NCBI GenBank assembly: GCA_910584965.1
Contig: CAJUDZ010000057.1
Span: 1 to 11,576 of the forward strand
Length of the DNA stretch: 11,576 nucleotides
Direction of reading: 5' to 3'
Origin: an uncultured Lachnospiraceae bacterium
Lineage (GTDB): Bacteria > Bacillota > Clostridia > Lachnospirales > Lachnospiraceae
Shown piece by piece: positions 1 to 6,900 of the stretch. A program made the position numbers and the translations under genes. Positions within the stretch are counted from its first letter, which is position 1. Every line of letters begins with the position of its first letter. The notes beneath the pieces were generated by a model. The model was not told where the DNA came from and searched no databases. It saw only the letters and a list, made by a program, of their open reading frames with translations.

Positions 1-39
1 ACAATGGGGTTTGTTTCTTTCAAATTTAGCTTTAGCCAT
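1..39 (-). CDS. tuf: Elongation factor Tu, N-terminal fragment (cut by window edge)
   Basis: Only the first 13 codons are visible, reading MAKAKFERNKPHC, which is the usual beginning of bacterial EF-Tu just before the GTPase domain (the GHVDHGKTT P-loop would follow outside the window). EF-Tu is the cytoplasmic GTPase that delivers aminoacyl-tRNA to the ribosomal A site. The ATG is preceded by a full AAGGAGG ribosome binding site at 49-55 with a 9-nt gap. The gene follows fusA on the same strand, the classic str-operon order, but it also has its own promoter in the 251-nt spacer. Identification rests on a short peptide plus gene order, both of which agree. Confidence 0.93.
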   Translation of the reverse strand, partial: MAKAKFERNKPHC

Positions 40-109
40 TTCTAAAGTCCTCCTTAAAAAATTTTCTTTCACAAATTTAATTGTTTCATTTCTCAACCAG
101 CTATCTTTG

Positions 110-138
110 ATTATATTAAAGATTGCCAATATTTTCAA
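110..138 (-). promoter_or_regulatory. Sigma-A promoter for tuf
   Basis: On the minus strand TTGAAA (133-138) is followed after exactly 17 nt by a perfect TATAAT (110-115). The stretch just upstream is AT-rich (about 139-155), as in an UP element. Transcription would start near 103, giving a leader of about 64 nt before the tuf ATG at 39. No terminator is visible between fusA and this promoter, so I infer that tuf is made both by readthrough from the str operon and from this site. Confidence 0.82.
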
Positions 139-260
139 GCATTATTTGTATTAACCACCCAGAACAGCAGATATTTTTTTGAAATGTCCGCCGGCCGCTT
201 ATAAATGATGAAACGTCCTCTGAATAGTTATATGCCGCATTATTTAGCTCTAACCGTCTC

Positions 261-281
261 GACTTTACTCAAGATAAAGTC
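261..281 (-). repeat. Small hairpin just after fusA
   Basis: A perfect 7-bp inverted repeat, GACTTTA and TAAAGTC, with a 7-nt loop lies 9 nt past the fusA stop codon. No T-tract follows on the transcribed strand, so it is not an intrinsic terminator. It may only stabilise a 3' end or be chance in AT-rich DNA. Confidence 0.3.
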
Positions 282-290
282 TCAAAATCT

Positions 291-2408
291 TTATTTTGAT
301 TTTGCTGCAAGGACTTTTTCTTGTACGCTCTTCGGTACCTGCTCATATTTCTCAAAGAACATGGAGTAGTTACCGCGTCCCTGTGTCTTAGAACGCAGGT
401 CGGTTGAGTATCCGAACATTTCAGCAAGCGGTACATAGCCTTTTACCATCTTGCCGCCGCCGATATCTTCCATACCTTCGATGCGTCCGCGGCGGGAATT
501 GATATCGCCGATGACATCGCCCATATATTCTTCGGGCATGGTAACTTCGACTTTCATGATAGGCTCTAACAGTACGGCATTTGCTTTCTTCATGGCTTCT
601 TTGAAGCACATGGAACCTGCGATGTGGAATGCCATTTCGGAAGAGTCGACTTCATGATAGGAACCGTCGTATACGTTTGCGTGTACGCCGAGTACCGGGA
701 ATCCTCCAAGGATACCTGCTTTGGCAGCTTCTTCGATACCTTCTCCGACAGCAGGGATGTATTCCTTCGGAATCGCACCGCCTACTACGCTGGATTCGTA
801 CTTAAATGTTTCTTCTCCGTTCGGATCCATAGGCTCAAATTTAACTTTACAGTGTCCGTACTGTCCACGTCCACCGGACTGCTTTGCATATTTGTATTCC
901 TGATCGACAGGTTTTGTAAAGGTTTCCTTATAAGCAACCTGAGGTGCACCGACATTTGCCTCAACTTTAAACTCACGAAGCAGACGGTCAACGATAATCT
1001 CAAGATGCAGCTCGCCCATACCCGCAATGATGGTCTGGCCTGTTTCGTGGTCCGTATGCGCCTTGAAGGTAGGATCTTCTTCTGCAAGTTTTGCCAGCGC
1101 TTCGCCCATTTTTCCCTGACCTGCTTTGGTCTTCGGTTCGATTGCAAGTTCGATAACGGGTTCCGGGAACTCCATGGATTCCAGAATAACCGGATGCTGT
1201 TCGTCGCAGATTGTATCACCGGTCGTCGTAAGTTTGAATCCGACTGCCGCTGCGATATCTCCGGAATATACTTTATCCAGCTCCGCTCTCTTGTTTGCGT
1301 GCATCTGCAAAATACGGCCTACACGCTCTTTTTTGCCTTTGGTCGCATTCAGAACATAGGATCCGGAATTGATTGTACCGGAATAAACTCTGAAAAATGC
1401 CAGTTTTCCAACAAACGGGTCTGCCATAATTTTGAATGCCAGCGCTGAGAAAGGTTCGTCATCGGAAGAATGTCTCTCTACCTCGTTGCCGTCCAGATCG
1501 GTTCCCTTAATTGCCGGGATATCTGTCGGTGCAGGCATAAATTCCAGAACTGCATCCAGAAGTTTCTGAACGCCTTTGTTTCTGTATGCGGAACCGCAGC
1601 ATACGGGAATCGCTCTGCAGTCACAGGTAGCAACCCGTAATGCTTTTTTCATGTCTTCTACGGAAGGCACTTCTCCTTCCAGATACATCATTGTTAAATC
1701 ATCATCCAACTCACAGACTTTTTCTACCAGTTCATCATGGTATAATTCAGCCGAGTCTTTCATATCATCCGGAATATCGGTGATATTGATATCGTCGCCT
1801 TTATCGTCATTATAGATATAGGCTTTCATTTCAAACAAATCGATAATGCCTTTAAACTCGTCTTCTTTGCCGATCGGCAGCTGAAGAATAATGGCATTTT
1901 TACCCAATCTGTTTCTAATCTGGTCTACCGCACCGTAGAAATCAGCACCCATGATATCCATCTTGTTAATAAATGCCATTCTCGGTACGTTGTAGGTGTC
2001 AGCCTGACGCCATACATTCTCTGACTGTGGCTCAACGCCGCCTTTTGCACAAAATACGCCTACTGCTCCATCCAGTACGCGGAGTGAACGCTCAACTTCA
2101 ACAGTAAAGTCAACGTGGCCGGGAGTATCGATAATGTTGATACGATGCTCTAAAGCGCCCGGCTTCGGCTTGCAGTTTTCTTCCAAAGTCCAATGACACG
2201 TCGTAGCGGCTGATGTGATGGTAATACCTCTTTCCTGTTCCTGCTCCATCCAGTCCATTGTTGCAGTACCTTCGTGAGTATCACCAATCTTATAGTTTAC
2301 GCCAGTATAATAGAGTATACGCTCTGTCAATGTCGTTTTACCGGCATCGATATGAGCCATAATACCTATATTCCTGGTTCTGTCTAATGGATATTCTCTT
2401 TCAGCCAA
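291..2408 (-). CDS. fusA: Elongation factor G
   Basis: EF-G (705 aa) is the cytoplasmic ribosomal GTPase that drives tRNA-mRNA translocation and, with ribosome recycling factor, splits the post-termination ribosome. The GTPase motifs are all present: AHIDAGKTT (18-26), RGITI in switch I (60-64), DTPGH (94-98), NKMD (148-151) and CGSA (271-274). Domain II (about 295-410), domain III with MGELHLE (464-470), domain IV with its GSYHEVDS loop (583-590, His585) and domain V follow. Length matches the family (E. coli 704). The start is a TTG: the conserved peptide AEREYPLDRTRNIGIMAHID begins right after it, an AGGAGG lies 8 nt upstream, and the next ATG (codon 17) would remove the start of the GTP-binding fold. 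A stretch of about 11 residues before DTPGH is longer than in Bacillus. It lies between rpsG and tuf in an intact str operon; no broken or missing motif is seen. Confidence 0.98.
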   Translation of the reverse strand: MAEREYPLDRTRNIGIMAHIDAGKTTLTERILYYTGVNYKIGDTHEGTATMDWMEQEQERGITITSAATTCHWTLEENCKPKPGALEHRINIIDTPGHVDFTVEVERSLRVLDGAVGVFCAKGGVEPQSENVWRQADTYNVPRMAFINKMDIMGADFYGAVDQIRNRLGKNAIILQLPIGKEDEFKGIIDLFEMKAYIYNDDKGDDINITDIPDDMKDSAELYHDELVEKVCELDDDLTMMYLEGEVPSVEDMKKALRVATCDCRAIPVCCGSAYRNKGVQKLLDAVLEFMPAPTDIPAIKGTDLDGNEVERHSSDDEPFSALAFKIMADPFVGKLAFFRVYSGTINSGSYVLNATKGKKERVGRILQMHANKRAELDKVYSGDIAAAVGFKLTTTGDTICDEQHPVILESMEFPEPVIELAIEPKTKAGQGKMGEALAKLAEEDPTFKAHTDHETGQTIIAGMGELHLEIIVDRLLREFKVEANVGAPQVAYKETFTKPVDQEYKYAKQSGGRGQYGHCKVKFEPMDPNGEETFKYESSVVGGAIPKEYIPAVGEGIEEAAKAGILGGFPVLGVHANVYDGSYHEVDSSEMAFHIAGSMCFKEAMKKANAVLLEPIMKVEVTMPEEYMGDVIGDINSRRGRIEGMEDIGGGKMVKGYVPLAEMFGYSTDLRSKTQGRGNYSMFFEKYEQVPKSVQEKVLAAKSK

Positions 2409-2416
2409 GGTTTTTT

Positions 2417-2423
2417 CCTCCTG
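2417..2423 (-). promoter_or_regulatory. fusA ribosome binding site fixing a TTG start
   Basis: CAGGAGG on the minus strand ends 8 nt before TTG at 2406-2408. No in-frame ATG or GTG fits this spacing, so the strong site decides for TTG initiation. Confidence 0.88.
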
Positions 2424-2438
2424 TTATTTTTAGGTATC

Positions 2439-2539
2439 AGATTTACCAGATCAGCATTCTTTCCTGATTCGGAAAACCTTTTTACCCTGCAAAACTGTAG
2501 ATTTTCCCGGCCGGCACTCCGGGCCGCTCCGGTAAATCT
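2439..2539 (-). promoter_or_regulatory. Structured fusA leader with alternating complementary elements
   Basis: The 159-nt rpsG-fusA spacer contains four related 9-nt elements in alternating sense. In transcript order they are AGATTTACC (2531-2539), GGAAAATCT (2499-2507), AGGTTTTCC (2471-2479) and GGTAAATCT (2439-2447). First and fourth pair perfectly; second and third pair over 9 bp with one G-U. First with second, and third with fourth, also pair with a single mismatch each, so nested and tandem folds compete. A GC-rich CCCGG/CCGGG repeat lies between the first and second elements. The last element sits 15 nt upstream of the fusA ribosome binding site. The pairings are read directly; any regulatory role is inference. 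Confidence 0.35.
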
Positions 2540-2557
2540 TTTTGCCAGACAAACTGT
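2469..2557 (-). repeat. Imperfect direct repeat in rpsG-fusA spacer
   Basis: Two copies of about 30 nt, 2469-2498 and 2529-2557, match at about 22 of 30 positions with one gap and are offset by about 59 nt. Both carry ACAGTTT, then AAAAAG, then a TTT-CCG core on the minus strand. They look like a diverged local duplication, which is the source of two of the complementary elements in the fusA leader. Confidence 0.5.
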
Positions 2558-2567
2558 GTCTGCCTTT

Positions 2568-3038
2568 TTAGAAACGATAGTGTGCAAATGCTTTGTTTGC
2601 TTCTGCCATCTTGTGCATATCTTCTTTTCTCTTTACTGCTGCGCCTGTATTGTTCGCAGCATCCAGAATTTCATTGGCAAGTCTTTCCTGCATTGTTTTT
2701 TCGCCTCTTTTGCGTGAAAACATTGTCAGCCAACGAAGTCCTAATGCCTGACGTCTTTCCGGGCGGACTTCGATCGGTACCTGGTAGGTAGCGCCACCGA
2801 TACGTCTTGCCTTAACCTCGAGAACAGGCATAATGTTATTCATTGCCTCCTCGAATACTTCAAGAGCCGGCTTTCCTGCCTTCTCTTCTACTCTTGCAAA
2901 TGCACCATATACAATTTTCTGAGCTACGCCTTTCTTACCGTCCAGCATAATGTTGTTGATAAGCTTGGTAACTACTTTATTATTGTATAAAGGATCTGCC
3001 AGTATATCTCTCTTTGCAATATGTCCTTTACGCGGCAC
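2568..3038 (-). CDS. rpsG: 30S ribosomal protein S7
   Basis: S7 binds the 3' major domain of 16S rRNA, nucleates assembly of the 30S head and lines the E-site mRNA exit. With the GTG start at 3036-3038 the protein is 156 aa, the normal S7 length, and opens with the family sequence (M)PRKGHIAKRDI. The conserved RRIGGATYQVP followed by EVRPERR, ALRWL-like, and the terminal KAFAHYRF are present. An in-frame ATG at 3057-3059 would add seven residues, but the AAGGAGG ribosome binding site (3047-3053) lies inside that extension and is ideally placed 8 nt before the GTG, so GTG is chosen. It lies between rpsL and fusA with unusually long spacers on each side (237 and 159 nt). In E. coli S7 represses its own operon by binding the rpsL-rpsG spacer; whether the hairpins seen here serve the same purpose is inference. 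Confidence 0.97.
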   Translation of the reverse strand: MPRKGHIAKRDILADPLYNNKVVTKLINNIMLDGKKGVAQKIVYGAFARVEEKAGKPALEVFEEAMNNIMPVLEVKARRIGGATYQVPIEVRPERRQALGLRWLTMFSRKRGEKTMQERLANEILDAANNTGAAVKRKEDMHKMAEANKAFAHYRF

Positions 3039-3046
3039 GGTTCTTC

Positions 3047-3053
3047 CCTCCTT
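3047..3053 (-). promoter_or_regulatory. rpsG ribosome binding site fixing a GTG start
   Basis: AAGGAGG on the minus strand lies 8 nt before GTG 3036-3038 and overlaps the coding sequence that an upstream ATG (3057-3059) would need. This excludes the ATG as the main start. Confidence 0.9.
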
Positions 3054-3064
3054 ATTCATATTTG

Positions 3065-3090
3065 CAGCAGCGCGCTTTTTTACGCCGCTG
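3065..3090 (-). repeat. Hairpin just upstream of rpsG ribosome binding site
   Basis: CAGCGGCG (3083-3090) and CGCTGCTG (3065-3072) form an 8-bp GC-rich stem with one G-U pair and a 10-nt A-rich loop. The stem ends 11 nt before the AAGGAGG of rpsG. It has no following T-tract, so it is not a terminator. Its position suits translational control of rpsG, which is inference. Confidence 0.5.
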
Positions 3091-3156
3091 TTTACAATAA
3101 ATCATCGGTACTCACATGTGTCCTCTAATTCAATGTGTTCGTGCGGTTTTCTATCT

Positions 3157-3194
3157 TAGATTTCATTAAAAATCTATCAGCACAGGTATGTGCT
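3157..3194 (-). repeat. Two adjacent hairpins in rpsL-rpsG spacer
   Basis: In transcript order, AGCACA/TGTGCT with a TACC loop (3179-3194) is followed 2 nt later by TAGATTT/AAATCTA with a 6-nt loop (3157-3176). Both stems are perfect. No T-tract follows either, so they are not terminators. They sit in the middle of the 237-nt spacer, the region where E. coli S7 binds its own mRNA. I saw no convincing promoter in this spacer. Confidence 0.45.
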
Positions 3195-3275
3195 CAGAAT
3201 CCCAACACTAAATTAGTTCTGTTTGTGGTCCTAATTTCTAAAACCTGACTCCAGTCCAAAAGTCTCTTACTTCTC

Positions 3276-3695
3276 TTATTTAGAGGCTTTCGGTCTCTTA
3301 GCGCCATATTTGGAACGAGCCTGTTTTCTGTTTGCGACACCTGCTGTATCAAGCGTACCTCTGATGATATGGTATCTTGTACCGGGTAAGTCTTTTACCC
3401 TGCCGCCGCGAATTAAAACAACGCTGTGCTCCTGCAGATTGTGGCCTTCACCGGGAATGTAGCTTGTTACTTCGATTCCATTGGAAAGACGAACTCTGGC
3501 AATCTTTCTGAGCGCTGAGTTAGGCTTCTTAGGAGTTGCTGTCTTCACAGCCGTGCAGACACCTCTTTTCTGCGGAGAAGCCGTATCGATCGCTGTTTTG
3601 TGAAGAGAGTTCCATCCTTTCAGCAAAGCAGGTGCAGTTGACTTCTTTACAGACGTCTCACGTCCCTTTCTGACTAACTGGTTAAATGTTGGCAT
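3276..3695 (-). CDS. rpsL: 30S ribosomal protein S12
   Basis: S12 (139 aa) lines the decoding centre of the 30S subunit and takes part in codon-anticodon checking. The core is unmistakable: PQKRGVC (41-47), TPKKPNSALRK (54-64), EGHNLQEHSVVLIRGGRVKDLPG and the terminal RKQARSKYGAKRPK. Residues about 20-40 include a segment of about 13 residues absent from E. coli S12 and typical of Firmicutes. The lysines where streptomycin-resistance changes arise (Lys56 and Lys101 here) are both wild type, as is Asp102, the site methylthiolated in some bacteria. The ATG follows an AGGAGGTG ribosome binding site (3703-3710) at 7 nt. It is the first gene after the promoter at 3837-3865 and heads the rpsL-rpsG-fusA-tuf unit. 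Confidence 0.98.
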   Translation of the reverse strand: MPTFNQLVRKGRETSVKKSTAPALLKGWNSLHKTAIDTASPQKRGVCTAVKTATPKKPNSALRKIARVRLSNGIEVTSYIPGEGHNLQEHSVVLIRGGRVKDLPGTRYHIIRGTLDTAGVANRKQARSKYGAKRPKASK

Positions 3696-3805
3696 TCCTT
3701 TTCACCTCCTGTAAAATTTTCTTTCTCTGCCTTTTAACCGGCTTATTGTGCATCCGCCGCATGACGTATTCCTCTTGCTGTGACATAATATAATTTTTGC
3801 ATAAC

Positions 3806-3860
3806 AAAAAAAACGCATCTGCGTGCACACTATGATAGTATACTTGCCCGCAAATGCGTT
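3806..3860 (-). terminator. Intrinsic terminator after rpoC, interlocked with the rpsL promoter
   Basis: On the minus strand AACGCATTTGCG (3849-3860) and CGCAGATGCGTT (3812-3823) form a 12-bp stem with a single G-U pair and a 25-nt loop, closed by a run of eight T (3806-3813, the first two paired). This begins 49 nt past the rpoC stop. The left arm is inside the promoter spacer and the loop contains the -10 box, so only RNA coming from rpoC can form the full stem. Confidence 0.75.
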
Positions 3861-3876
3861 GTCAATACCTTTTTTT
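3837..3876 (-). promoter_or_regulatory. Strong sigma-A promoter for rpsL-rpsG-fusA(-tuf)
   Basis: TTGACA (3860-3865) and TATACT (3837-3842) are separated by exactly 17 nt, with a run of seven A four nt upstream of the -35 (3870-3876) that resembles an UP element. Transcription should begin near 3830, giving a leader of about 135 nt before the rpsL ATG. It gives the str genes independence from rpoBC. Confidence 0.85.
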
Positions 3877-3909
3877 GAATTATTCTCCTGCCGGATCATT
3901 ATTTGCCGA

Positions 3910-6900
3910 TTATTCCATGATTTCTACGGCATCCTCTTCCATTTCTTCCATATCCGACAAATCATCCTCCACATCGTCCTCATCATAGAGTTCTTCGGAG
4001 ATTTCAAGTTCTTCGTCCTCGTCATCCATATAGCTTTCCTGAACGTTCACTTCCTCGTCAGCCGCAAGGCGTGCCAGAAGGTTTTCATCGGTGTTCAGTC
4101 TGGTACTGCGGTATCTCTTCATACCGGTTCCGGCCGGAATCAGTTTACCGATGATAACGTTTTCCTTTAAGCCGACAAGCGGATCGATTTTTCCTTTGAT
4201 CGCCGCTTCTGTCAGAACCTTCGTCGTTTCCTGGAAGGATGCCGCGGAAAGGAACGAGTTGGTTGCCAGAGCCGCTTTGGTAATACCGAGCATAATCTGC
4301 TTGCCGTCCGCCGGCTCTTTGCCTTCTTTCACAAGGGCCTCGTTCAGATCCTCGTATTCGAGCACATCTACGAGCGTGCCGGGCAGATATTCCGTATCGC
4401 CGCTGCTCTCAATGCGGACTTTTTTCAACATCTGACGCACGATAACCTCGATATGCTTATCTGCAATATCAACACCCTGTAAGCGGTATACTCTCTGTAC
4501 CTCGCGGAGCATATAGTCCTGTACGGCACGGATTCCCTTGATTTTCAAAAGGTCATGCGGATTCACGCTTCCTTCTGTCAGCTCGTCGCCCGCTTCCAGC
4601 GCCACGCCGTCCAGAATTTTGATTCTGGAACCGTAAGGAATCAGATAAGTCTTGGCTTCACCCGTTTCGTCATTGGTAATCACGACTTCACGTTTTTTCT
4701 TGGTATCCTTAATCGTCGCTACACCGCCAAACTCTGCGATGATCGCGAGTCCTTTCGGTTTACGCGCCTCAAAAAGCTCCTCAACACGGGGAAGACCCTG
4801 TGTGATATCGTCACCGGCAACACCTCCCGTATGGAAGGTACGCATTGTCAGCTGTGTACCGGGTTCACCGATAGACTGTGCGGCGATAATGCCGACCGCC
4901 TCACCTACCTGAACGGCTTCTCCGGTAGCCATATTGGCTCCATAGCATTTCGCGCAGATACCGATATGGGAACGGCATGTCAGAATCGTCCGGATCTTTA
5001 CTTCTTCGACCGGCTGTCCTTCGCTGTTTACGCCTGCGCTCAGTATTCTCGCGGCACGGCTCGGCGTAATCATATGATTTCTCTTTACGATAACGTTGCC
5101 GTCCCGGTCTTTGATCTCTTCACAGGAAAATCTGCCTGTGATTCTGTCTTTTAATCCTTCAATCGTCTCTTTTCCGTCCATAAAGGCCTTTACGGACATT
5201 CCCGGAATATCTTCTCTGCCTTCGCAACAGTCTGTTTCACGGATAATGAGTTCCTGCGAAACATCGACCATACGTCTCGTCAGATATCCGGAGTCTGCGG
5301 TACGAAGCGCCGTATCGGACAGACCTTTACGCGCACCGTGCGCTGACATGAAATATTCCAGAACGTCAAGTCCTTCACGGAAGTTGGATTTAATCGGCAG
5401 TTCGATCGTCCGGCCCGTCGTATCCGCCATCAGACCGCGCATGCCGGCCAGCTGTTTGATCTGCTGGTTGGAACCACGGGCGCCGGAATCCGCCATCATA
5501 AAGATATTGTTGTATTTATCCAGTCCCGCGAGCAGCACATCCGTCAGTTCTTTATCCGTTTCATTCCATGTCTCAACAACCGCACGATATCTTTCTTCCT
5601 CCGTGATAAGTCCGCGTCTGAAGTTCTGCGAAATCTTATCAACCGTTACCTGTGCTTCCTCCAGCATTTCCTGCTTTCTGGCAGGCACCGTCATATCGGA
5701 AATGGATACCGTCATGGCTGCTCTTGTGGAATAATGATATCCGGTAGATTTAATTAAGTCCAATACTTCCGCCGTTTTTACCGCGCCGTGAATATTGATG
5801 ACTTTTTCCAGAATCTGTTTTAACTGTTTCTTGCCGACGTGGAAATCGACTTCCAGTTTCAGCAGATTTTCCGGATTGCTTCTGTCCACAAATCCCAAAT
5901 CCTGCGGCAGAATTTCATTGAACAGGAAGCGCCCAAGCGTGGATTCAACCGTTCCGGTAACGGGCTCCCCGCCGGCATCGCCTTTCTGTACCCGCACATG
6001 GATTCTGCTGTGCAGCGTACATTCACCGTTTTCATAGGCAAGTATTGCCTCGTTAATATTCTTATAAAATTTGCCTTCTCCGACAACGCCTTCTCTTTCC
6101 TGCGTCAGATAGTAGATACCGAGTACCATATCCTGTGAGGGAACGGCTACCGGGCCGCCGTCCGAAGGCTTCAACAGGTTGTTGGGAGACAGCAGCAAAA
6201 ATCTGCATTCGGCCTGTGCTTCCACGGACAGAGGCAGATGCACCGCCATCTGGTCACCGTCGAAGTCCGCATTAAATGCCGTACATACGAGCGGATGCAG
6301 CTTGATCGCCTTACCTTCTACCAGAATCGGCTCAAATGCCTGGATACCGAGTCTGTGCAATGTAGGCGCGCGGTTTAACATAACAGGGTGCTCCCTGATA
6401 ACCTCTTCCAAAACGTCCCACACCTGCGTATCCAGTCTTTCCACAAGCTTCTTCGCGTTTTTAATATTCTGTGAAATGCCTCTCGATACCAGTTCTTTCA
6501 TAACAAAAGGCTTAAACAGCTCGATCGCCATTTCTTTCGGCAGACCGCACTGATATATTTTCAGTTCCGGTCCTACGACGATAACGGAACGGCCCGAATA
6601 GTCAACACGTTTCCCGAGCAGATTCTGACGGAAACGTCCGGATTTACCCTTTAACATATCGGAAAGGGATTTCAGCGCCCTGTTGCCGGGTCCCGTAACG
6701 GGGCGTCCTCTTCTGCCGTTATCGATCAGCGCATCGACCGCTTCCTGAAGCATTCTTTTCTCGTTGCGGACGATGATATCGGGCGCACCAAGTTCCAAAA
6801 GCCTCTTCAGACGGTTGTTTCTGTTAATGATTCTTCTGTATAAATCGTTCAGGTCGGAGGTCGCGAAACGGCCGCCGTCCAACTGTACCATAGGACGTAA

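Noticed and set aside
624..1448. 274-codon open frame on the plus strand
   Set aside because: It lies wholly antisense to fusA, has no ribosome binding site or recognisable domain, and is best explained by the codon use of the opposite gene.
2546..2569. Terminator-like CAGACA/TGTCTG hairpin followed by T5 on the plus strand
   Set aside because: No plus-strand gene exists to be terminated, and on the transcribed minus strand no T-tract follows the stem.
3039..3059. Seven-residue N-terminal extension of S7 from an ATG
   Set aside because: The extension encodes the AAGGAGG site that serves the GTG start; S7 is normally 156 aa.
3780..3811. Second promoter in the rpsL leader (a TATTAT-like -10)
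   Set aside because: The sequence 17 nt upstream is only the terminator T-run, with no usable -35.
3702..3899. 65-codon minus-strand frame in the rpoC-rpsL gap
   Set aside because: It reads straight through the promoter and the terminator stem and has no convincing start signal.
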